Source: Flavobacterium sp. (GTDB taxonomy: Bacteria; Bacteroidota; Bacteroidia; Flavobacteriales; Flavobacteriaceae). Taken from it: a stretch of 53,157 bases of DNA. The notes below the pieces were generated by a model. It did no database searches and was not told where the DNA came from. It saw only the letters and a list, made by a program, of their open reading frames with translations. How positions within the stretch are numbered: position 1 is the first letter of the stretch; each line of letters begins with the position of its first letter. The stretch covers positions 1 to 53,157 of the forward strand of contig JAGOAF010000004.1 in assembly GCA_017984035.1 (NCBI GenBank), given 5' to 3'. Shown here in pieces: positions 46,023-53,157 of this stretch. Made by a program: the position numbers and the translations under genes.

Positions 46023-48124
46023 TGTTAAGCAGTCACAACATCAACGTAGCGTTAATTGGAAATCCTAATGTTGGGAAAACTTCGGTATTTAACCAACTTA
46101 CAGGTTTGAATCAGCAAGTGGGGAATTATCCTGGCATCACGGTGGAGAAAAAGATTGGTTTTTGCAAATTACCAAATAATTACAAAGCTAATATTCTAGA
46201 CTTACCCGGAACTTACAGTCTGAATGCAAGTTCTATTGATGAGAATGTAGTGATTGAATTATTGTTGAACAAAAACGACAAACTTTATCCTGACGTTGCC
46301 TTAGTAGTAACCGATGTTGAGAATTTAAAACGCAACTTACTACTTTTTACCCAAATCAAAGATTTAGAAATTCCTACCATATTAGTCATTAACATGGCTG
46401 ATAGAATGAAACATAATGGTATTTCATTAGACATCCCTTATTTAGAAGAAAAGCTACAAACCAAAATTGCCTTAGTAAGTTCAAGAAAAGGCAGTGGAAT
46501 TGATGAACTAAAGCAACTGATTGTTAACTATAAATCTATTCCTAAAGAACCTTGTTTGAACGCTTCAATAATTGACGAAGAATATTTTGAAACTTTAAGA
46601 AAAACCTTCCCAAATCAATTGTTATACAAATTATGGTTAGTGATTACGCAAGACGTCAATTTCTTGAATTTAGATCGAAACGAAATTCGTAATTCCTATA
46701 CCAAATCGCATTCAGATCTAAAACGATTGCAACAAAAAGAAACTATTAAGCGCTATCAATTCATTAATGAGGTTTTGAAACAAGGGTTGAAAATTGACTC
46801 CAGTATTGCTAAAGATTTTCGCTCTATTTTAGATCGTGTATTGACCCATAAAGTTTGGGGTTATGCCATTTTCTTTTTCATTCTTTTTGGAATTTTTCAA
46901 TCCATTTTTGAATGGTCTAAAATTCCAATGGATTTTATCGACAGTACATTTGCTGCTTTAAGTGCTTTGGCAAGCGAAAAATTACCTGCTGGCGTATTGA
47001 CTAATTTAATTGCGCAAGGAATTATTCCTGGCATTGGTGGTATCCTAATTTTTATTCCTCAAATCGCTTTCCTATTTATGTTCATTTCTATCTTAGAAGA
47101 AAGTGGCTACATGAGTCGTGTAGTCTTTTTGATGGACAAAATCATGCGCAAATTTGGTTTGTCAGGCAAAAGCATTGTGCCGTTAATTTCTGGAACTGCC
47201 TGTGCTATTCCGGCCATTATGGCTACCCGAAATATCGAAAACTGGAAAGAACGATTAATTACAATTTTAGTAACGCCCTTTACTACTTGTTCTGCAAGGC
47301 TTCCTGTTTATGCTATTATTATTGCATTGGTAATACCTGACGAACGCGTTTTTGGCATCATCAACATGCAAGGATTGACCTTGATGTTGTTGTATCTTTT
47401 AGGGTTTGGAATGGCCATTTTCTCTGCTTATATTTTGAATAAAATTTTAAAAATTAAAGGCAAAACTTACTTTGTGGTGGAAATGCCCAATTACAAATTG
47501 CCTATGTTTAAAAATGTAGCGATCAATGTAATTGAGAAAACTAAAGCCTTCATTTATGGCGCTGGAAAAATAATATTGGCCATTTCAATCGTATTGTGGT
47601 TTTTGGCTTCCTATGGTCCTGGTGAAAAATTTAATAATGCTGAGAAAATTGTATTAGAGAAATACCAAGCAAGTCCTTTAAATGGAGCTGAATTACAAAA
47701 TGCGATTGCTTCGCAAAAATTAGAAAATTCATATATAGGATTGATGGGAAAAACCATTGAACCTGTTATTTCTCCTTTGGGATACGATTGGAAAATTGGT
47801 GTAGCGATTATCAGTTCATTTGCGGCAAGAGAAGTTTTTGTGGGAACACTAGCTACAATTTATAGTGTAGGCGATAGTGATAATGACAACACAATCAAAA
47901 ACAAAATGCAAGCCGAAATCAATCCTGAAACGGGTCAAAAAATATTCAATTTTGCCTCAGGAATTTCGTTATTATTATTCTACGCTTTTGCGATGCAATG
48001 TGCTAGTACCATTGCCATTACAAAAAAAGAAACCAACTCTTGGAAATGGCCTTTAGGACAATTGATCTTCATGAGTGGATTAGCCTATGTGGTTGCTTTG
48101 ATTGCATTTCAAATTCTAAAATAA
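46022..48124 (+). CDS. feoB: ferrous iron transporter FeoB
   Basis: The 700 residues begin with a GTPase domain: G1 GNPNVGKTS (13-21), G3 DLPGTYSL and G4 NMADR. A helical GDI-like spacer follows to about 270, then the membrane region with two Gate motifs, including SGTACAIPAIMATRNI and TTCSARLPVYAII, and RAEVFVG-like SFAAREVFVGTLATIY. It imports Fe2+ across the inner membrane. The length fits the family. It is followed by a small Cys-rich gene. Confidence 0.97.
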   Translation: MLSSHNINVALIGNPNVGKTSVFNQLTGLNQQVGNYPGITVEKKIGFCKLPNNYKANILDLPGTYSLNASSIDENVVIELLLNKNDKLYPDVALVVTDVENLKRNLLLFTQIKDLEIPTILVINMADRMKHNGISLDIPYLEEKLQTKIALVSSRKGSGIDELKQLIVNYKSIPKEPCLNASIIDEEYFETLRKTFPNQLLYKLWLVITQDVNFLNLDRNEIRNSYTKSHSDLKRLQQKETIKRYQFINEVLKQGLKIDSSIAKDFRSILDRVLTHKVWGYAIFFFILFGIFQSIFEWSKIPMDFIDSTFAALSALASEKLPAGVLTNLIAQGIIPGIGGILIFIPQIAFLFMFISILEESGYMSRVVFLMDKIMRKFGLSGKSIVPLISGTACAIPAIMATRNIENWKERLITILVTPFTTCSARLPVYAIIIALVIPDERVFGIINMQGLTLMLLYLLGFGMAIFSAYILNKILKIKGKTYFVVEMPNYKLPMFKNVAINVIEKTKAFIYGAGKIILAISIVLWFLASYGPGEKFNNAEKIVLEKYQASPLNGAELQNAIASQKLENSYIGLMGKTIEPVISPLGYDWKIGVAIISSFAAREVFVGTLATIYSVGDSDNDNTIKNKMQAEINPETGQKIFNFASGISLLLFYAFAMQCASTIAITKKETNSWKWPLGQLIFMSGLAYVVALIAFQILK

Positions 48125-48130
48125 CGGAAT

Positions 48131-48253
48131 ATGATACAAGAAGTTCTAGCATTTGGGATATTGCTTCTAGCCCTTAGTTTTTTGATTCGAAAGTATTTTT
48201 GGAAGAAAAAATCAGATAAAAATTGCGGCAATGGCAATTGTGGTTGTGTTTAA
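48131..48253 (+). CDS. FeoB-associated Cys-rich membrane protein
   Basis: The 40-codon gene starts ATG 48131, six bases after feoB, and ends TAA 48251-48253. It encodes one membrane helix (VLAFGILLLALSFLIRKYF), a Lys-rich segment, and a C-terminal cysteine tail NCGNGNCGCV with three Cys. This matches the FeoB-associated Cys-rich family found behind feoB in many bacteria, proposed to work as a FeoC-like partner. The 3' end overlaps the converging ZIP gene by four bases. Its small size makes it easy to miss. Confidence 0.85.
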   Translation: MIQEVLAFGILLLALSFLIRKYFWKKKSDKNCGNGNCGCV

Positions 48254-49068
48254 CCTAAAGCCACGTCCAACATCATCATTACAATAAAACCACCAATAAA
48301 ACCAAGTGTAGCAATATCAGTATTCTTATCTTGTTGCGTTTCTGGAATAACCTCTTCCACCACTACAAAGATCATAGCCCCTGCAGCAAATGCTAAAGCA
48401 TAAGGCAGTAACGGCGTGAAAAAAGTAACTGCTACGGCACCTAAAACTCCCGCAACTGGTTCCACTAATGCCGAAGCTTGTCCGTACATAAAACTTTTTC
48501 TTCTGCTCATTCCCATTCGGCGCAAAGGCATCGAAACAGCAATTCCTTCAGGAAAATTTTGAATTCCAATTCCGATAGCTAAAGTCAAAGCGCCCGCAAT
48601 AGAAGCTTCCGGAATTCCGGCTGCTACACCTCCAAATAAAACGCCTACTGCCAATCCTTCTGGGATATTATGTAAGGTGATAGCTAAAACTAATAATGTG
48701 GTTCGTTGCCAAGGTGATTTCACCCCTTCTGATTCTTGAAAATTGATATGTAAATGAGGTAATACTTTATCTAGTCCAAAAATGAACAAAGCGCCTAGAA
48801 AAAACCCAACCGATGCCGGAATAACTTTTATAAATCCATCGCCGGCAGTCATTTCAATAGCAGGAGCCAATAAACTCCAAAAACTAGCCGCAACCATCAC
48901 GCCTCCCGTAAAACCTAGCATACCGTCTAAAACTACTCGATTCATGGTTTTAAAGAAGAAAACAAATGAAGCGCCTAAGGCCGTTAAAAACCAGGTGAAA
49001 AGAGTGGCGTATAAAGCCGCTAAAACTGGATCTATGCTTTCGAAATAATCAATTACAACTTGAAACAT
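48250..49068 (-). CDS. ZIP-family metal transporter
   Basis: The 272-residue membrane protein has about eight helices and the ZIP metal-site motifs LHNIPEGLAVGV and GIGIQNFPEGIAVSMP. The short His/acid loop VLPHLHINFQESEG lies between helices 3 and 4. ZIPs import Zn2+, Fe2+ or Mn2+; this belongs to the GufA-like bacterial subgroup. TAGATTTG (minus, 49090-49083) is a likely -7 box 14 bases from the ATG. It converges on the feo operon with overlapping 3' ends. Confidence 0.92.
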   Translation of the reverse strand: MFQVVIDYFESIDPVLAALYATLFTWFLTALGASFVFFFKTMNRVVLDGMLGFTGGVMVAASFWSLLAPAIEMTAGDGFIKVIPASVGFFLGALFIFGLDKVLPHLHINFQESEGVKSPWQRTTLLVLAITLHNIPEGLAVGVLFGGVAAGIPEASIAGALTLAIGIGIQNFPEGIAVSMPLRRMGMSRRKSFMYGQASALVEPVAGVLGAVAVTFFTPLLPYALAFAAGAMIFVVVEEVIPETQQDKNTDIATLGFIGGFIVMMMLDVALG

Positions 49069-49161
49069 AATTATTTTTTTTGCAAATCTACTACATTTAT
49101 CATTTTTCCGATTGGAATACTCTTATTTTTGGTGTTTAAAATGAAAGATTTTTAGATCTAT

Positions 49162-50307
49162 ATGAAACAATACGACTACATTTTTACCGGTTCAGGCTTA
49201 TCCGCTTTAATGACGGTATACAAAATGATTCTGTCTAAAAAGTTTCAAACCAAACGGATTTTGCTTTTAGATGAAAATGCCAAACAAACCAATGACCGAA
49301 CTTGGTGTTTTTGGGACCAAACAGAATCTCTTTGGGAAGCTGCTGTTTCAAAAAAATGGAATTCGGTGGTATTTGCCAATACTGATTTTAATCAAGTATT
49401 AGATTTGCAACCTTATCAATACAATAAAATACAAGGATTGGATTTTTACAATCAAGTATTGAATTTGATTGCAAAGCAAAAAAATATTGATTTTGTCCAA
49501 GAAAAAGTACTTGAAATTGAAGAATCAGACAGTATTGTATTGGTGAAAACCGAAAGTCAAAGTTTTTCGTGTACTACACTTTTCAATTCCATTTACAATC
49601 CTGCTTTAGCAACTAATCAATCCAAATATCCGTTGTTGCAACAGCATTTTGTGGGTTGGTTTATACAAACCGAAACCCCTGTTTTTAATCCGGAACAAGC
49701 CACATTTATGGATTTTTCGGTTGCGCAAAAAGGGAACACTCGCTTTATGTATATTTTACCAACAACGACAACCGAAGCGTTGTTAGAATATACTTTATTT
49801 TCAAAAGAGTTGCTTACAAAGAAAGGATATGAAATCGAAATTGAAAAGTATATTCAAAAACTAGGAATCCAAAACTACACCATTCTTGAAAAAGAAGTGG
49901 GGACTATTCCAATGACTTGCTATCCTTTTTGGAAACACAACACTAAAAATGTAATCAACATTGGCACTGCGGGAGGTTGGACCAAAGCCAGTACGGGATT
50001 TACTTTTAAAAATGCCGACAAGAAATCAAGTGAATTGGTTTCGTTTATGGAAACCCAAACCGATGGTAGAAAATTGTATTCCAAGACCAAATTCTGGTGG
50101 TACGACCTATTACTTTTGGATATTTTAGATCAAAAAAACGAAACGGGATCGGCTATTTTTTCAGCCCTTTTCGAAAAGGGGAATGCCCCACTGATTCTAA
50201 AATTTTTAGATGAAAAAACTTCGTTTTGGGAGGACTTACAAGTCATTTGGAAATGCCCAAAAGGACTTTTTATCAGTGCGCTATTAAGACGACTATCCCG
50301 ATTTTAA
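49162..50307 (+). CDS. crtY: lycopene beta-cyclase (CrtY type)
   Basis: The 381-residue FAD-dependent enzyme has the N-terminal dinucleotide fold YIFTGSGLSALMTVYKM, the cyclase motif NDRTWCFWD and the C-terminal half-motif GTAGGWTKASTGFTF. It closes beta rings on lycopene to give beta-carotene, on the way to the yellow zeaxanthin-type pigments of flavobacteria. No crtB, crtI or crtZ is nearby. TATTTTTG (49124-49131) is a candidate -7 box. Confidence 0.9.
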   Translation: MKQYDYIFTGSGLSALMTVYKMILSKKFQTKRILLLDENAKQTNDRTWCFWDQTESLWEAAVSKKWNSVVFANTDFNQVLDLQPYQYNKIQGLDFYNQVLNLIAKQKNIDFVQEKVLEIEESDSIVLVKTESQSFSCTTLFNSIYNPALATNQSKYPLLQQHFVGWFIQTETPVFNPEQATFMDFSVAQKGNTRFMYILPTTTTEALLEYTLFSKELLTKKGYEIEIEKYIQKLGIQNYTILEKEVGTIPMTCYPFWKHNTKNVINIGTAGGWTKASTGFTFKNADKKSSELVSFMETQTDGRKLYSKTKFWWYDLLLLDILDQKNETGSAIFSALFEKGNAPLILKFLDEKTSFWEDLQVIWKCPKGLFISALLRRLSRF

Positions 50308-50431
50308 TTTAGCTATTCAACGATAACAAATCTTTATGATTTGATTACTTCTTTAGACCAGATTTCTAATTATCTTTGCAAAAGATTTTTTGAATCAAAT
50401 ATCGCATATCATTAATTTAATATAAATAATT

Positions 50432-50842
50432 ATGTATCCAGAAGAAATGGTAAGACCAATGAAAGCCGAATTAGTGGACGCTGGTTTTCAAGATTTACAT
50501 ACTGCTGAGGCTGTTGAAAACGCCATCAAAGGAGCAGGAACTACTTTAGTAGTAGTGAATTCTGTTTGTGGTTGTGCTGCCAGAAACGCACGTCCAGGGG
50601 CAAAAATGAGTTTAGAAGGTGCCAAAAAACCAGATCATTTGATTACGGTTTTTGCAGGAGTTGACAAAGAGGCGGTAGATGCAGCGCGTCAACACATGTT
50701 CCCTTTTCCTCCATCTTCGCCTAGTATGGCTTTATTCAAAGACGGTGAATTAGTTCATATGTTAGAGCGCCACCACATTGAAGGTCGCCCAGCCGAATTA
50801 ATTGCTGAAAACTTACAAGACGCTTACGCTGAGTTTTGTTAA
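50432..50842 (+). CDS. BrxA/BrxB-type bacilliredoxin
   Basis: The 136-residue thioredoxin-like protein has the CGC active site in [14 protein letters not shown], with the family's [19 protein letters not shown] start and [12 protein letters not shown] near the end. In Bacillus such proteins remove bacillithiol from protein cysteines. Many Bacteroidota make bacillithiol, so the role may be the same, but biosynthesis genes are not in the window. It is a single gene with its own terminator; TATCTTTG (50371-50378) may be its -7 box. Confidence 0.93.
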   Translation: MYPEEMVRPMKAELVDAGFQDLHTAEAVENAIKGAGTTLVVVNSVCGCAARNARPGAKMSLEGAKKPDHLITVFAGVDKEAVDAARQHMFPFPPSSPSMALFKDGELVHMLERHHIEGRPAELIAENLQDAYAEFC

Positions 50843-50861
50843 ACTAAAACAGTATTTTAAT

Positions 50862-50897
50862 AAACCTTTTAGAGAGTAATTTCTAAAAGGTTTTTTC
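50862..50897 (+). terminator. terminator after bacilliredoxin
   Basis: A perfect 12-bp stem (AAACCTTTTAGA / TCTAAAAGGTTT) with an 8-base loop runs into TTTTCTTT. Confidence 0.85.
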
Positions 50898-50901
50898 TTT
50901 A

Positions 50902-50932
50902 TTGTCATTTTCGAAATTTCAAATTACCTTTG
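50902..50932 (+). promoter_or_regulatory. promoter of the TrhO-type gene
   Basis: TTG (50902-50904), 20 bases, TACCTTTG (50925-50932): full consensus, 57 bases before ATG 50990. Confidence 0.65.
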
Positions 50933-50989
50933 CACCCGAGTTCTTCCAATTAGAACTCATACATAATTTCTCACTTAAACGTTTATAGC

Positions 50990-52351
50990 ATGCAACTGTA
51001 CAACACCTTAAGCGCAGAAGAAAGAGCCGAGCTGATTGATCAAGCCGGCAAACAAAGACTTACTTTGTCTTTCTATGCGTATGCCAAAATTGAAGACCCT
51101 AAAAAATTTAGAGACGATTTATTCGTTGCTTGGAATGCCCTTGACGCCCTTGGCCGAACTTATGTTGCCAAAGAAGGTATCAATGCTCAAATGTCAGTTC
51201 CTGCTGAGAATTTTGAAGCCTTTCGCGAAACTTTAGAAGTCTATCCGTTTATGCGCGGCATTCGTTTGAATGTAGCGGTAGAACATGACGATCATTCGTT
51301 CTTAAAATTAACGTTAAAAGTGCGCCACAAAATTGTAGCCGACGGTTTGAACGACGAAACCTTTGATGTAACCAATATTGGTGTACATTTAAAAGCCGCA
51401 GAATTCAACCAAATTTTAGACGATCCCAACACGATTGTGGTCGATTTTAGGAATCATTACGAAAGTGAAATTGGCCATTTCAAAGGAGCTATCACACCAG
51501 ATGTAGAGACTTTTAGAGAAAGTTTGCCTATCATCAATGAGCAATTGCAAGATTATAAAGAAGATAAAAATTTAGTGATGTATTGCACCGGAGGGATTCG
51601 TTGTGAAAAAGCATCGGCTTATTTTAAACACCAAGGTTTTAAAAAAGTGTTCCAATTGGAAGGCGGTATTATTAACTATGCCAAACAAATCCAAGAAGAA
51701 AATCTAGAAAGTAAATTCATTGGAAAAAACTTTGTGTTTGACCATCGCTTGGGCGAAAGAATTACAGATGATATCGTTTCGCAATGCCACCAATGTGGTA
51801 AACCATGTGATAATCATACTAATTGTTCCAATGACGGTTGCCATTTATTATTCATTCAATGTGACGAATGCAAGGCCGCGATGGAAAATTGTTGTTCCTC
51901 AGAATGTCAAGAAACGATTCACCTTCCGATAGACGAACAAATAAAATTACGTCGCGGAAAACAGGTGGGCAACAAAGTATTCCGTAAAGGAAAATCAGAG
52001 AATTTAAAGTTCAAACACTCTGGCGAATTGTCCGATACAGCATTGGCGACAGCCTCAAAATCAAATGATATTCGTCAAAAGATTAAAGTGAAAAAAGTGC
52101 TTTTAGGCAAAGTAGAACATTACTTTGTCAAAGCACAAGTGGGACTTTTTAGTATTGAAAACAATGAATTAAACAGTGGCGATACTTTGATTATTTCTGG
52201 TCCAACAACCGGAAATCAGGAACTAGTTCTTGATAAAATGTTAGTCAATGGAACAGAAAATTCGACTGCAAAAACCGGAGACAAAGTAACTTTTGAAGTC
52301 CCTTTTAGAGTGCGATTATCTGATAAGTTGTATCTTAAAATACAAAATTAA
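50990..52351 (+). CDS. trhO: TrhO-type tRNA uridine-34 hydroxylase (rhodanese) with extra C-terminal EF-Tu-like barrel
   Basis: The 453 residues comprise the N-terminal acylphosphatase-like UPF0176 domain (1-115), a rhodanese domain (about 135-235) with MYCTGGIRCEKASAYF (Cys199, Cys205), and a Cys-rich zinc-type segment (266-306). A further barrel lies at about 364-453: KVLLGKVEHYFVKAQVGLF, SGDTLIISGPTTGNQE, TGDKVTFEVP. TrhO/YceA uses O2 to hydroxylate U34 of several tRNAs. The first three parts match it, but E. coli YceA is about 350 residues. The extra barrel resembles the EF-Tu-domain-2-like C-terminus of U32 proteins such as TrhP, the parallel U34 hydroxylation enzyme. Single gene with clear promoter and terminator. 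Confidence 0.9.
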   Translation: MQLYNTLSAEERAELIDQAGKQRLTLSFYAYAKIEDPKKFRDDLFVAWNALDALGRTYVAKEGINAQMSVPAENFEAFRETLEVYPFMRGIRLNVAVEHDDHSFLKLTLKVRHKIVADGLNDETFDVTNIGVHLKAAEFNQILDDPNTIVVDFRNHYESEIGHFKGAITPDVETFRESLPIINEQLQDYKEDKNLVMYCTGGIRCEKASAYFKHQGFKKVFQLEGGIINYAKQIQEENLESKFIGKNFVFDHRLGERITDDIVSQCHQCGKPCDNHTNCSNDGCHLLFIQCDECKAAMENCCSSECQETIHLPIDEQIKLRRGKQVGNKVFRKGKSENLKFKHSGELSDTALATASKSNDIRQKIKVKKVLLGKVEHYFVKAQVGLFSIENNELNSGDTLIISGPTTGNQELVLDKMLVNGTENSTAKTGDKVTFEVPFRVRLSDKLYLKIQN

Positions 52352-52375
52352 CCGTACTTATTCATTAAAAAATTG

Positions 52376-52407
52376 ATCCCATTTCGTATCCGAAATGGGA
52401 TTTTTTC
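52376..52407 (+). terminator. terminator after the TrhO-type gene
   Basis: A perfect 11-bp stem (ATCCCATTTCG / CGAAATGGGAT) with a 4-base loop and T6 run lies 25 bases after the stop. Confidence 0.9.
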
Positions 52408-52510
52408 TTTCACAAAAACCCTATAAACTTAAAACTAAAAAATACTATCTTTACGCTTTATTCGTTTTAAGAACTTAAGTTGTATTCATTGCAACACTAC
52501 ATATAAAATT

Positions 52511-53157
52511 ATGGCATGTACAAGTTGTTCAACATCAGATGGTGGTGCACCAAAAGGTTGTAAAAATAATGGGACTTGCGGCACCGATAGCTGCAATAAA
52601 TTAACGGTTTTTGATTGGCTTTCTAATATGAGCGCTCCTAACGGCGAAGCTCCTTTTGATTGTGTGGAAGTCCGTTTTAAAAATGGAAGAAAAGAATTTT
52701 ACCGCAATACTGAGAAACTTACTTTAAGCATTGGTGATATTGTTGCTACTCTAGCTTCGCCAGGACATGATATCGGAATTGTTACTTTAACCGGTGAATT
52801 GGTTAAAGTACAAATGAAGAAAAAAGGAGTCAATCCTGAAAGCCCTGAAATTCTAAAAATATACCGAAAAGCCTCTCAAAAGGATATTGATATTTGGTCT
52901 GCAGCGAGAGATCGTGAGGAACCTATGAAAGTACGTGCTCGTGAACTAGCGATTCAACAAAAATTAGAAATGAAAATTTCGGATATTGAATTTCAAGGAG
53001 ACGGTTCGAAAGCTACTTTTTATTATACCGCTAACGACAGAGTCGATTTTCGATTGTTAATTAAAGATTTTGCCAAAGAATTCAACACGAGAATTGAGAT
53101 GAAACAAGTGGGTTTCCGTCAGGAAGCTTCTCGTTTAGGAGGAATTGGATCTTGTGG
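52511..53157 (+). CDS. PSP1 domain protein, RicT-like (partial, cut by window end)
   Basis: The visible 215 residues start MACTSCSTSDGGAPKG. A Cys-rich head (Cys at 3, 6, 17, 23, 28) precedes the PSP1/RicT core: FKNGRKEFYR, GDIVATLASPGHDIGIVTL, VRARELAIQQKLEMKISDIEF and the C-terminal RLGGIGSC. Bacillus RicT works with RicA and RicF as an Fe-S-containing complex that steers RNase Y; whether this holds in Bacteroidota is unknown. A near-consensus TATCTTTA box lies upstream. The remainder is outside the window. Confidence 0.88.
   Translation, partial: MACTSCSTSDGGAPKGCKNNGTCGTDSCNKLTVFDWLSNMSAPNGEAPFDCVEVRFKNGRKEFYRNTEKLTLSIGDIVATLASPGHDIGIVTLTGELVKVQMKKKGVNPESPEILKIYRKASQKDIDIWSAARDREEPMKVRARELAIQQKLEMKISDIEFQGDGSKATFYYTANDRVDFRLLIKDFAKEFNTRIEMKQVGFRQEASRLGGIGSC

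Noticed and set aside
1..53157. CRISPR array, prophage, toxin-antitoxin or defence island
   Set aside because: No regularly spaced repeats, integrase, transposase, phage structural genes or known defence motifs were seen in any reading frame.

Overview
The window reads as a chromosomal core segment of a Flavobacterium-like member of the Bacteroidota. The DNA is AT-rich and start codons lack purine-rich Shine-Dalgarno sites. Upstream regions repeatedly carry the flavobacterial promoter pattern TTG-N16-20-TAnnTTTG. Many families are characteristic of the group: an IPExxxVDY protein, DUF4286, a TonB receptor with a carboxypeptidase-regulatory-like N-domain, a flavobacterial lycopene cyclase, and a fused lyso-lipid/N-acyltransferase. 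No rRNA, tRNA, CRISPR array, insertion sequence, prophage or obvious genomic island was seen. Both edges cut genes: the 3' end of rnc on the left and the 5' part of a PSP1/RicT gene on the right.

Layout. 0-3.2 kb: rnc end, IPExxxVDY protein, pyruvate kinase and a Bax-inhibitor-1 membrane protein (+). 3.2-8.7 kb: DNA polymerase IV (-), a CYTH protein (+), then an RlpA-like protein, a small membrane protein and a large TonB-dependent receptor (-). 8.9-13.5 kb: pgi, then the tightly packed unit DUF3108 / tryptophan 2,3-dioxygenase / M23 lipoprotein (-). 13.5-14.0 kb is the only sizeable gene-free stretch; it holds a strong hairpin and a leader-like segment. 14.0-18.1 kb: patatin-like outer-membrane protein and uvrC (-). 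18.2-20.8 kb: 5-formyl-THF cyclo-ligase and a GT51 transglycosylase with a long N-terminal extension (+). 20.9-23.9 kb: aldo/keto reductase, OmpA-type lipoprotein and exonuclease III (-). 24-28.3 kb: bifunctional aminolipid-type acyltransferase (+), TM2 protein and 2-hydroxyacid dehydrogenase (-), NhaA (+). 28.4-33.1 kb: serS, DUF4286, rsmA, mgtE, proC (-). 33.3-36.7 kb: metG, HAD hydrolase, CatA-like acetyltransferase (+). 36.8-42.8 kb: short SSB (-), then Zn-ribbon protein, M28 membrane peptidase, Rossmann protein, EamA transporter and AraC/GyrI-type regulator (+). 42.8-53.2 kb: M13 peptidase (-), SCO protein, a feoA-feoB-small-Cys-rich-protein operon behind a palindromic operator, ZIP transporter (-), lycopene cyclase, bacilliredoxin, TrhO-type tRNA hydroxylase with an extra C-terminal barrel, and the RicT start (+).

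How the genes work together. Most are housekeeping: glycolysis (pgi, pyk), translation (serS, metG, rsmA, TrhO), DNA repair (uvrC, xth, dinB) and envelope maintenance (RlpA, M23, GT51, OmpA lipoprotein, patatin/porin, aminolipid synthase). The clearest local system is metal handling at 45-49 kb: SCO, Feo and ZIP, with a perfect 8+2+8 palindrome overlapping the feo promoter. I found no convincing new multi-gene system. The best leads are the TrhO fusion to an EF-Tu-like/U32-type barrel, the palindrome-controlled feo operon with its 40-residue third gene, the odd inverted-repeat-filled start of the patatin gene, and the hairpin plus leader-like segment near 13.6 kb.
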